64,000 nt of DNA from Saprospiraceae bacterium (GTDB lineage Bacteria > Bacteroidota > Bacteroidia > Chitinophagales > Saprospiraceae): positions 24,864 to 88,863 of the forward strand of contig JADKEB010000014.1 of the NCBI GenBank assembly GCA_016718205.1. The letters are read 5' to 3'. The notes under the pieces were generated by a model that was given only the letters and a program-made list of their open reading frames with translations, ran no database searches and was not told the origin of the DNA. The translations under genes and the position numbers were made by a program. Shown here in pieces: positions 19,872 through 26,632 of the stretch; the stretch's first letter is position 1, and the number at the start of each line of letters is the position of its first letter.

Positions 19872-20822
19872 TTATGCTACCGTTTTGACTCTTTTTTGTT
19901 TTTGTTTTTCAGCGTATGCCATGGCTGCCTCCCGTACCCAAGCTCCTTCTTTATGCGCTTTGATTCTTGCTACCATTCTCTCTTTGTTGCAAGGTCCATT
20001 GCCTGCCAATACCTGATAAAACTCGTCCCAATCTATCGGTCCAAAATCATAGTGACCCCTTTCTACATTATAAGATAATAACGGGTCAGGCAATTTTATC
20101 CCTAAAATTTCTGCCTGTGGCACAGTCATATCTACAAATCTTTGCCGAAGTTCATCATTTGAAAGTCTTTTGATCTTCCATTTTAGAGATTGGGTACTGT
20201 TGGGGGAAGCGTCGTCATTTGGTCCAAACATCATCAGCGAAGGCCACCACCATCTGTTGACAGCATCCTGTACCATGTCTTTTTGCTCTTTGGAGCCTCT
20301 GCACATCGTCAGAAGAATATCATACCCCTGTCGCTGGTGGAAAGATTCTTCCTTGCATATCCTGACCATAGCTCTGGCATAAGGGCCATAAGATGTTCTG
20401 CATAACGCTACCTGATTCATGATAGCAGCACCATCTACCAACCATCCGATAGCACCGATATCAGCCCATGTCAATGTCGGATAATTAAAAATACTTGAAT
20501 ACTTTGCTTTTCCTGAATGCAATTGTTCTATCAATTCTTCACGCGAAATGTTGAGGGTTTCAGTTGCAGAATACAGGTACAATCCATGCCCGGCTTCATC
20601 CTGAATTTTGGCCAAAAGGGCGAGTTTACGCTTGAGGCTTGGGGCTCTGGAGATCCAATTTCCTTCAGGTAGCATGCCTACTATCTCTGAGTGTGCATGT
20701 TGGGATATCTGCCTGATCAGAGATTTTCTGTATGCATCCGGCATCCAGTCACGAGCTTCAATTTTTTGCTCATCGTCTATTCGCTGCTGGAATATGTCTT
20801 CAAAAGATTTTATTGCATCCAT
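19872..20822 (-). CDS. paaA: Phenylacetyl-CoA 1,2-epoxidase catalytic subunit PaaA
   Basis: 316 residues, close to the E. coli protein. The di-iron carboxylate site is supported by EAGHGLYLYSATETL and the later CKEESFHQRQGYDILL, the E-x-x-H-type ligands of the ferritin-like oxygenase fold. It inserts one oxygen atom into phenylacetyl-CoA to give the 1,2-epoxide. The C-terminal Lys/Arg-rich tail (KQKQKRVKT) is ordinary for the family. The tetR gene lies 18 bp upstream and the S8 protease gene directly downstream. Confidence 0.96.
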   Translation of the reverse strand: MDAIKSFEDIFQQRIDDEQKIEARDWMPDAYRKSLIRQISQHAHSEIVGMLPEGNWISRAPSLKRKLALLAKIQDEAGHGLYLYSATETLNISREELIEQLHSGKAKYSSIFNYPTLTWADIGAIGWLVDGAAIMNQVALCRTSYGPYARAMVRICKEESFHQRQGYDILLTMCRGSKEQKDMVQDAVNRWWWPSLMMFGPNDDASPNSTQSLKWKIKRLSNDELRQRFVDMTVPQAEILGIKLPDPLLSYNVERGHYDFGPIDWDEFYQVLAGNGPCNKERMVARIKAHKEGAWVREAAMAYAEKQKQKRVKTVA

Positions 20823-20840
20823 TTTTTACTAATTTATCTT

Positions 20841-21413
20841 TTATCTACTAAGTGCTTTGATTAAAAGTGTTGAGATATGTTCATCTAACTCCATTTTTTT
20901 ATATTTGTTTACTGCATCATGGGACCAATTTAAGGTCTTGATGATCATACTAAAGACAATATCTACATTCTCAAATTCAAATTTTCCTGACTTTTTGCCT
21001 TCGCTAAGTATTCTTTTAAACTTTTTTTCATATTCTTTTCGCATTTCTAAAAAATGGGAAAGCTGGTCTCCGGCCAGAAATCTCCACTCATCATTAAATA
21101 CTGTGACAGAAGCCGGGTGATCATAAGCTGCATTCAAGTGAAGCTTGATAAGTTCTCTCAATTTCTTTTTGGGTGATACATCTGATGTAAAAATTTCATG
21201 CATTCCGTCAGTAAAGTATTGAGCAAATGGCATACAAATCTCAACGAGTAGCTCTTCTTTGGATTTGATATGACTGTATATGCTTGATGGTTCAAGACCT
21301 ACTCGTGCTGCCAGGTCTCTGATAGAAGTAGCACTAAATCCCTTTTCACGAAAAAGCTCAGCAGCTGTTTCGATTATTACTTGTTTTTTTGGACTGTTCA
21401 GTGTATTTGTCAT
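20841..21413 (-). CDS. TetR-family regulator, probable phenylacetate repressor (PaaR-like)
   Basis: 190 residues. The N-terminal helix-turn-helix is typical of TetR (ETAAELFREKGFSATSIRDLAARVGLEPSSIYSH, about residues 16-50). The C-terminal ligand domain is compatible with acyl-CoA-responsive members. Its position between paaE and paaA, 5 bp after paaE, and a perfect dyad in front of paaE suggest that it represses this cluster and is released by phenylacetyl-CoA, as described for TetR-type PaaR proteins. The ligand is inferred, not seen. Confidence 0.85.
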   Translation of the reverse strand: MTNTLNSPKKQVIIETAAELFREKGFSATSIRDLAARVGLEPSSIYSHIKSKEELLVEICMPFAQYFTDGMHEIFTSDVSPKKKLRELIKLHLNAAYDHPASVTVFNDEWRFLAGDQLSHFLEMRKEYEKKFKRILSEGKKSGKFEFENVDIVFSMIIKTLNWSHDAVNKYKKMELDEHISTLLIKALSR

Positions 21414-21418
21414 TTATG

Positions 21419-22495
21419 CTACTTCTGGTCTAAATCAATATAAACTTTTGGTGATCTGGGATGCGACTGACAAAGCAATACGTATCCGGCATCAATTTCA
21501 TACGGCTCCAATGCATAGTTCAGATCCATTTCGACTTTACCTTCAGTGATTTTTGCCTTACAGGTGCTGCACACGCCTCCTTTGCAGGAGTACGGCAAAT
21601 CCGCCCCGTGTGCTATGGCAGCATCAAGAAGATTTTGACCTGAATAACTGATTGAAAATTCAAAAACATCTCCATCCATCTGAACGGTGATGTTGCTTTC
21701 CTTACTTTTTTCACTATCCTGTAGTGGTTCTTTTTCAGCCGAAACATTTTTTAAACCTGCAGAATTGAATAATTCATAGTGAATTTTGCTTTCCGCTACG
21801 CCTTGGTCCAATAAAGCATCCCTGACATTAAATATCATATCATTTGGTCCGCATATCATAAATCCGTCAGTATTGCTAATATCGAAAAGGGACTTTGACA
21901 TTAGTGCACATTTGTCTTTATCGATCCGACCAAAAAATAATGGTAAGCCCGTTTTTTCCTTTGAAAACACATGATGGATAGCCAGTCTGTTTAAATATTT
22001 ATTTTTGAGCCCTTCAAGTTCTTCTCTAAAAATTATTGATTCAAAGTTCTTATTGCTGTATATCAATGTCAGAGAAGTATCTTGAGTATGATTCAAAAGG
22101 TCTGATATTTGAGAGATGATGGGTGTTATTCCACTTCCCGCTGCAAAAAATACCACATTTTTAACATTGGGATCTATGGTAAAATTGCCCGAAGGAGACA
22201 TGACATCTATTTTGTCACCCTTTTTCAACACTTCATGAGCATAGGTTGAAAACTTACCACCTGGAAGTTTTTTGATTGCAATGGTGATGTCTGCTTGTCC
22301 CGGCACAGATGATATGGAGTAGGATCGGCGTAATTCTTCTCCGCCAATGGATCTTCTGAGTGTAAGATACTGACCGGCAATGAACCAAAATATATCATTT
22401 AGCTCATTGGGGATATCAAATGTGACAGTAATACAATCTTTTGTATTTTGTGTTATATTTTTAACAACAAGACTATAAAATTTATGGCGGCTCAT
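21419..22495 (-). CDS. paaE: Phenylacetyl-CoA epoxidase reductase PaaE
   Basis: 358 residues. The FAD-binding domain (about 1-105, LRRSYSISSVPG) is followed by the NAD(P) domain (FFAAGSGITPIISQ about 112-125 and the GFMICGPNDMI element). A C-terminal plant-type [2Fe-2S] ferredoxin domain has the cluster motif Cys-x4-Cys-x2-Cys in PYSCKGGVCSTCKAKI, with the last Cys in YVLLCQSHP. It passes electrons from NADPH to the PaaA di-iron centre. It is the first gene of the minus-strand cluster; the probable operator lies 7-20 bp before the start. Confidence 0.95.
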   Translation of the reverse strand: MSRHKFYSLVVKNITQNTKDCITVTFDIPNELNDIFWFIAGQYLTLRRSIGGEELRRSYSISSVPGQADITIAIKKLPGGKFSTYAHEVLKKGDKIDVMSPSGNFTIDPNVKNVVFFAAGSGITPIISQISDLLNHTQDTSLTLIYSNKNFESIIFREELEGLKNKYLNRLAIHHVFSKEKTGLPLFFGRIDKDKCALMSKSLFDISNTDGFMICGPNDMIFNVRDALLDQGVAESKIHYELFNSAGLKNVSAEKEPLQDSEKSKESNITVQMDGDVFEFSISYSGQNLLDAAIAHGADLPYSCKGGVCSTCKAKITEGKVEMDLNYALEPYEIDAGYVLLCQSHPRSPKVYIDLDQK

Positions 22496-22501
22496 CAGAT
22501 A

Positions 22502-22515
22502 CGAACATTTGTTCG
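22502..22515. promoter_or_regulatory. Probable TetR/PaaR operator before paaE
   Basis: CGAACATTTGTTCG is a perfect inverted repeat with 6-bp arms and a 2-bp centre, 7 bp upstream of the paaE start and just downstream of a -7 box. From memory, the Thermus PaaR operator consensus is CNAACGNNCGTTNG; this site agrees at all fixed positions except the inner G/C pair. Binding here would block transcription start. Assignment to the TetR gene two positions away is an inference. Confidence 0.65.
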
Positions 22516-22523
22516 CAAAAGTA
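22516..22523 (-). promoter_or_regulatory. -7 promoter box for the paaE cluster
   Basis: Read on the minus strand the sequence is TACTTTTG, a full match to the Bacteroidota -7 consensus TAnnTTTG. It ends 20 bp before the paaE ATG and abuts the dyad operator. No good -33 TTTG is visible at the usual 19-21 bp spacing. Confidence 0.5.
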
Positions 22524-22556
22524 TGGAATTAATTTTTTATAATTTACATTAGTTAA

Positions 22557-22748
22557 TTATTTTTTCATTTTCAAAAAATCCTGATATTTATCTTCGACAT
22601 TCCCTTTCGTTAAAGTCAGGCTTTCTAAAATATTTAGATTATGTCGAAGATTTGACGCATCAAAATCTTTAATGAGTAATTGTGCATCTTCATCATCGAT
22701 ATCATTCTCCAACCACTTTAACAGCAGGTTTTCCTGTACTTTTGTCAT
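22557..22748 (-). CDS. Short FecR/anti-sigma N-terminal-like protein
   Basis: 63 residues. The pattern LLLKWLENDIDDEDAQLL followed by a helical region and a VEDKYQDFLKMKK end resembles the cytoplasmic N-terminal segment of Bacteroidota FecR-like anti-sigma factors, which continue into a membrane helix. Here the protein stops before any membrane segment, so it is either a truncated remnant or an independent small protein. It ends 61 bp upstream of paaE. No sigma factor is adjacent. Weak ribosome-binding context. Confidence 0.4.
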   Translation of the reverse strand: MTKVQENLLLKWLENDIDDEDAQLLIKDFDASNLRHNLNILESLTLTKGNVEDKYQDFLKMKK

Positions 22749-22886
22749 GATAAATTCATTGTTTACCCTTAAACGGGTATATCAGGAAATACCCTATGTT
22801 TTTTTGTAACGTAATTTTACATAATTTTTACGTAATGTATAAACCATTTTTTTTCAGCAGATTAAAATACCTTTAAAACCCACTTA

Positions 22887-23269
22887 GAGTATGTTTAAAA
22901 TTTTATCATTTGGCTCCAAGTGGCAAATTTAATTTCAGACATCCAAGTCCTGTCATTGAAAATCAATGGAATATAAAGATGTCCACTCCATATAAAATAA
23001 CACTTGACCAAATGCCCGAACAAATCAGACACAACAAACTTAAAACAGAAAGTAAGAAGCTCAAAAACATAATAGTGGTGTTGTCCTATAGAGCCGAATG
23101 TGCCATAAAGAATATGATCGCACCCGTTTATAAAAATACTGAAAATGACGGCAGGAAATTAATTCAAGAAATATTCACGACTGATGCTGACATAGCTATA
23201 GATAACCAAGCCAAAACATGTACAGTAACATTGCACACATTATCATCGCCAAGACACAATGATCTTTAA
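22887..23269 (+). pseudogene. Insertion-sequence remnant: left end plus transposase C-terminal fragment
   Basis: The left boundary shows TTA followed by GAGTATGTTTAAA, the same end as the MITE-like elements at 7692 and 31375; about 50 bp is nearly identical to the 31375 element. An open frame at 22910-23269 (119 residues) reads as a transposase C-terminus: a short segment near IIVVLSYRAECAIKNMI, then a region ending in TVTLHTLSSPRHNDL. This resembles the C-termini of IS transposases in Bacteroidota. The N-terminal catalytic part is missing and no right inverted repeat was found, so it is a one-ended relic. Confidence 0.5.
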
Positions 23270-23349
23270 ATATTTATTTGTGTAATATGTAAAAATGTAT
23301 AAATCAGATATATGTTGTGAATTGGATGAATCTATTATTTTAGGGGAAA

Positions 23350-23400
23350 ATCATATTTATATATAGTCCATGGTTTTAAACCGTGGGCTATAAATATGAT
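23350..23400. repeat. REP-like long palindrome
   Basis: Outer arms ATCATATTTATA and TATAAATATGAT enclose inner arms CCATGG/CCGTGG around TTTTAAA, giving an imperfect ~51-nt cruciform or hairpin. Its GC-rich apex and AT arms resemble the REP-type hairpins recognised by RAYT/IS200-like transposases. No such transposase is in the window. Confidence 0.5.
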
Positions 23401-23425
23401 ACAAACAAAAACCGTAATTATATAT

Positions 23426-23441
23426 GTCTGATGGATCAGAC
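23426..23441. repeat. Short perfect hairpin
   Basis: GTCTGAT and ATCAGAC are separated by GG. It lies between the REP-like palindrome and the strong hairpin at 23460. No gene is evident between them. Confidence 0.35.
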
Positions 23442-23459
23442 TAAGGACAATAAAATGAA

Positions 23460-23500
23460 ACAGCCACATCATCTGGGGAAGATGAGGTGGCTGTTTTGTT
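23460..23500. terminator. Strong hairpin with T-run, probable terminator
   Basis: A 14-bp stem with one mismatch (ACAGCCACATCATC pairing with GATGAGGTGGCTGT) and a 7-nt loop is followed by TTTT-G-TT on the plus strand. On the minus strand the stem is followed by TTTCATTTT, so it could also end transcription of the Rpn-like gene. Likely bidirectional. Confidence 0.65.
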
Positions 23501-23562
23501 GATCTATTGTTGTATTTTGTATTTTGTGTACTTTATCCAAAATGCTTCTCTGCGTGCGGGTA

Positions 23563-24557
23563 TCAACTACTTTTTAGACTTTCTATATATTCTAAGGGCA
23601 AATTCAATTTTTCGGAGATATGCTTAGGTGACATGCCAGACGCAAGTAACAATAATATGGCACCTTCCTTTTGGTGTCTTTCTTCTTCCTTTTGGTGTCT
23701 TTCTTCTTCCTTTTGGTGTCTTTCTTCTTCCTTTTGGTGTCTTTCTTCTTCTAATTTGATCATATATACATTTTCTGCTTCTTTGTACCCATCTTCATAG
23801 GCAGTATCAGTTACTGCTTTTAGGTCTCGATATACTTTTAAACTCTCCTCATATGCCATCATATCTGTTGGTTTTAGTTTTGATAATTCTGCTTCTCCAA
23901 ACAATTTTTCAAATATTTTCCCTTGTATGCGTGTGGGTATTTTGTCTAATTTATGCAGATTTTTAAAGACATACATCCATTTGTCAAAATCAGTTTCTAA
24001 CTCTGCTTCTGTTTTGACAAACTTGGGCATCTCAAGGTATATAAAGGTAAGCTTATCATAAAACACTTGGTTTTCTTGATTCTTTAGCTGGACAAAGTGC
24101 ATCACTTCTCCGCTATCTCTTTCTTCGTCAAATACAAAGTCTAATATGCCTACCGTATAGACAGCCGCAAGTTGATAATCCCACTCGCCTTTTTGAGCTT
24201 GTTTTTGTATCGGAAAAGTGGAGTAGTACACACTGCGATCTTTAAAATAATTTTGCTTAGCTTTTGTATTTCTACGATGAATCTTTCTCCTTTTGCATTG
24301 GTACAATAAATGTCGAAGATGGCTTTTCGCTCATAATCCGTCAAGGGCAATTGTTCCTTGTCTGCATAGGTCAATTCAGCAATGTTATGATGAGATGGTA
24401 ACAACTGATTTAAGAAATCTATCAATAGGTCCTTATTGGGCTCCGAACCAAATAGCCGCTTAAAGCCGAAATCAGTAAACGGATTGATATATTTATCTGT
24501 TAATGACATCTGATACATCTTTGGTGCAAAGATAATGCTATTTTTAATTTTAAACAT
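23563..24557 (-). pseudogene. Rpn/PD-(D/E)XK transposase-like nuclease, frameshifted
   Basis: Two overlapping frames together give one family protein of ~310 residues. The N-terminal part (from 24557; best start 24518, MYQMSLTDKYINPFTDFGFK) has the typical DFGFKRLFG and IFDIYCTNAKGERFIVEIQ catalytic-core motifs. The downstream frame continues AKQNYFKDRSVYYSTFPIQ. The break lies near 24260, where four A follow CA on the coding strand and five would restore the frame. The tail has four EERHQKE heptads. Family members are Rpn-like recombination-promoting nucleases often annotated as transposases. Either a pseudogene or a sequencing indel. Confidence 0.8.
23667..23750 (-). repeat. Four tandem 21-bp repeats inside the nuclease gene
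   Basis: Four identical 21-bp units, each beginning CCTTTTGGTGTC on the plus strand, encode EERHQKE heptads in the minus-strand protein. Charged heptad tails of variable copy number are usual in this nuclease family. Identical units suggest recent slippage. Confidence 0.85.
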
Positions 24558-24743
24558 CTATTTATGGCAAAGCCAGATGGTCGCAATTTGTTACTGCGTT
24601 CCTATTTTTTATGAGGTCAGTTTTTCTAAATTACTTATCAATCGGGAGATGGCATTTCGCCATCAGAATTTGGCAGCCAAATCCGGTGAATTTTGCTAAC
24701 ATAGAAATAGAAAAGGACAAAAACTAATTACTTCAAAACATTT

Positions 24744-24776
24744 TTTGTTGATACTCCGTTATCTAGAGTAACTTTG
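24744..24776 (+). promoter_or_regulatory. Bacteroidota-type promoter for the MCE gene
   Basis: TTTG at 24744-24747 and TAACTTTG at 24769-24776 are separated by 21 bp, matching the TTTG / TAnnTTTG pattern. Transcription would start near 24783. This places an upstream GTG (24776) inside the promoter and favours ATG 24809 as the start of the next gene. The 218-bp gap before it (24558-24775) also holds a GATGGC hairpin near 24645. Confidence 0.7.
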
Positions 24777-24808
24777 TGCTTCTTAACAATCAAAGCAGAG
24801 AAATACTT

Positions 24809-25885
24809 ATGTCTCGTGAATTAAAAATCGGAATCCTTACCTTTCTTGTATTTGTCACCCTGATATGGGGATACACTTTTCTGAAAGGAAGAAACCTGCT
24901 GACAGCTGCCAATGAATTACATTCGACTTATGCCGATATAGAAGGATTGAATGTTTCATCTCCCGTATTGGTCAATGGATATAAGATCGGCACAGTGACA
25001 AAAATCGGATTGAACAGTGAAAATGTCAAGCTGATGGATGTATTTTATCTGATAGACAGTGACTACAAAATACCAAAAACTGCCATTGCTAACTTAAAAT
25101 CTTTGGGTGTAGTAGATGGTAAAGGTATATTTCTCGATTTTGATAAAGCTTGTACTGGTAATGATTGTGCCCAAAATGGTGACAAACTGGAAAGTGGATC
25201 CATCAGCTTGCTTGAAGCCATGCTTGGGGATAGTGATGTGGCAGCTTACAGTTCTGAATTGACCAAAACTCTCAGATCTGTGATCGCCAATGTTGGGAAA
25301 GAAGGCGAACCCGGTGCTGTAAATGAGTCAGTAAGGCAGTTGGAACAAATTACAAAAAACATCAATGCCATGACCTCGTCTGCAAATGCCTTGGTCAACA
25401 ATACCTCATCTGGCATAAAAAAGACAACGGATAATCTGGCAGTAATCACTTCATCTCTTGCCAAAAGCAATCAGAAAATCGAAGGAATGCTGGCCAATCT
25501 CGATAAGATCACATCTGACCTTGCCAAAGCTAATCTAAACAATACTATAGCAAAAACCAACGAAACACTTGATGCGTCAAAAGTAGCCATCACAGAGTTG
25601 AAATCCACGCTGCAGACTGCCGGAAATGCAATGTATGACCTGAGCCAGATGCTCAAAAAAATGGAAAACGGCGATGGTTCATTGGCCAAACTAATGAATG
25701 ATAAAAAGCTCTATCAAAACATAGAATCTACTTCCAGGAACCTCGATCTATTGCTTCAGGATCTGAGGCTCAATCCTAAGAGATATGCACATTTTTCGGT
25801 ATTTGGCAAAAAGCAGAAAGAATATATTTTGCCGCAGAATGATCCTGCTGTCCCTAATGAAAAGCAGGATGTAGAGCATGATTGA
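24809..25885 (+). CDS. MlaD/MCE-domain protein
   Basis: 358 residues from ATG 24809. One N-terminal membrane helix (about residues 6-24, IGILTFLVFVTLIWGYTFL) is followed by an MCE domain (about 30-115, with NVSSPVLVNGYKIGTV and KSLGVVDGKGIFLDF). A long helical, Ser/Thr/Asn-rich region (about 135-310) follows and then a charged tail. MCE proteins of this form are substrate-binding subunits that move phospholipid or other lipids between the membranes. The usual ATPase and permease genes are not adjacent here. Confidence 0.88.
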   Translation: MSRELKIGILTFLVFVTLIWGYTFLKGRNLLTAANELHSTYADIEGLNVSSPVLVNGYKIGTVTKIGLNSENVKLMDVFYLIDSDYKIPKTAIANLKSLGVVDGKGIFLDFDKACTGNDCAQNGDKLESGSISLLEAMLGDSDVAAYSSELTKTLRSVIANVGKEGEPGAVNESVRQLEQITKNINAMTSSANALVNNTSSGIKKTTDNLAVITSSLAKSNQKIEGMLANLDKITSDLAKANLNNTIAKTNETLDASKVAITELKSTLQTAGNAMYDLSQMLKKMENGDGSLAKLMNDKKLYQNIESTSRNLDLLLQDLRLNPKRYAHFSVFGKKQKEYILPQNDPAVPNEKQDVEHD

Positions 25886-25933
25886 TTTTGTTTCTCTCTG
25901 ACATAAAAACTTTAACAAACTTTTACAAAAGCC

Positions 25934-26557
25934 TTGAGTGAAAAAACAAAATTTCAGTTCATGCAATACCTAAAGCTAAAATACGAACAAACAATCATTG
26001 AGCTTCACAATAACTGGCTCGGAGAAGAAACCGTCATCGTTGGTGGTAAAATCGTATCTAAAAAATCTTCTGTTGTTGGCATCAACCACCACTTCAGCAT
26101 TCACGAAAATGGAGCGAAGGTCAATTATGTATTGACTACCAAAATTCTGGATAGTATGATGAATGTAGGCGTTGATCTTACACGCAATGGGACTTTGATT
26201 TATGAAAATGTAAAATTGCCATATGGCTCAAAACCCAAATCACCGGGTCAGGAACTCAAATCAAAAGCACTAGTAAAACTGAAGCAATACGATATCCCTG
26301 AAGCTATATCGTTGCTTGATCAGGCAAAGGAACTTGATCAGGAAGACCCTGAAATATATTTTCATCTGGCTTGTGCATATTCCAATCTGGAAGATAAAGA
26401 CAATGGCTATCAAAATCTGAAAAAGGCTGTGGAATGCGGACTCGTGGATCATGAGTCAATATTGAATCATGACATGCTGGCTTTTCTGAGGATTCAGGAC
26501 CAATTTGAAAATTTTCAGCAAAGTGGGTTTAAAAAGTTTGAACATACTCTAAAATAA
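25934..26557 (+). CDS. TPR-containing protein
   Basis: Up to 207 residues if TTG 25934 is used; ATG 25961 gives 198. The first ~100 residues are beta-rich (TVIVGGKIVSKKSSVVGIN) and unrecognised. About 115-190 contain two TPR-like helical hairpins (ALVKLKQYDIPEAISLLDQA and PEIYFHLACAYSNLEDKDNG). It starts 48 bp after the MCE gene and may share its transcript. A hairpin terminator follows the stop. Function is unknown. Confidence 0.65.
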   Translation: MSEKTKFQFMQYLKLKYEQTIIELHNNWLGEETVIVGGKIVSKKSSVVGINHHFSIHENGAKVNYVLTTKILDSMMNVGVDLTRNGTLIYENVKLPYGSKPKSPGQELKSKALVKLKQYDIPEAISLLDQAKELDQEDPEIYFHLACAYSNLEDKDNGYQNLKKAVECGLVDHESILNHDMLAFLRIQDQFENFQQSGFKKFEHTLK

Positions 26558-26559
26558 AA

Positions 26560-26593
26560 AAAACCGGACAAAGGTTATTGCCCGGTTTTATTT
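26560..26593. terminator. Bidirectional terminator between the TPR gene and ftsK
   Basis: AAAACCGG pairs with CCGGTTTT around a 14-nt loop. A T-rich tail follows on the plus strand and, read in reverse, an A/T tract serves the minus strand. It separates two convergent genes. Confidence 0.7.
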
Positions 26594-26632
26594 TTGGATT
26601 TCAAAATTAGGCTTTTAAACTATTTCATTTTA

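Noticed and set aside
26531..26553. A sequence like the MITE right end (GTTTGAACATACTC) at the end of the TPR gene, possibly pairing with the left end at 22887
   Set aside because: It is inside a plausible coding end, the flanking bases do not match as a TTA duplication, and intact genes lie between.
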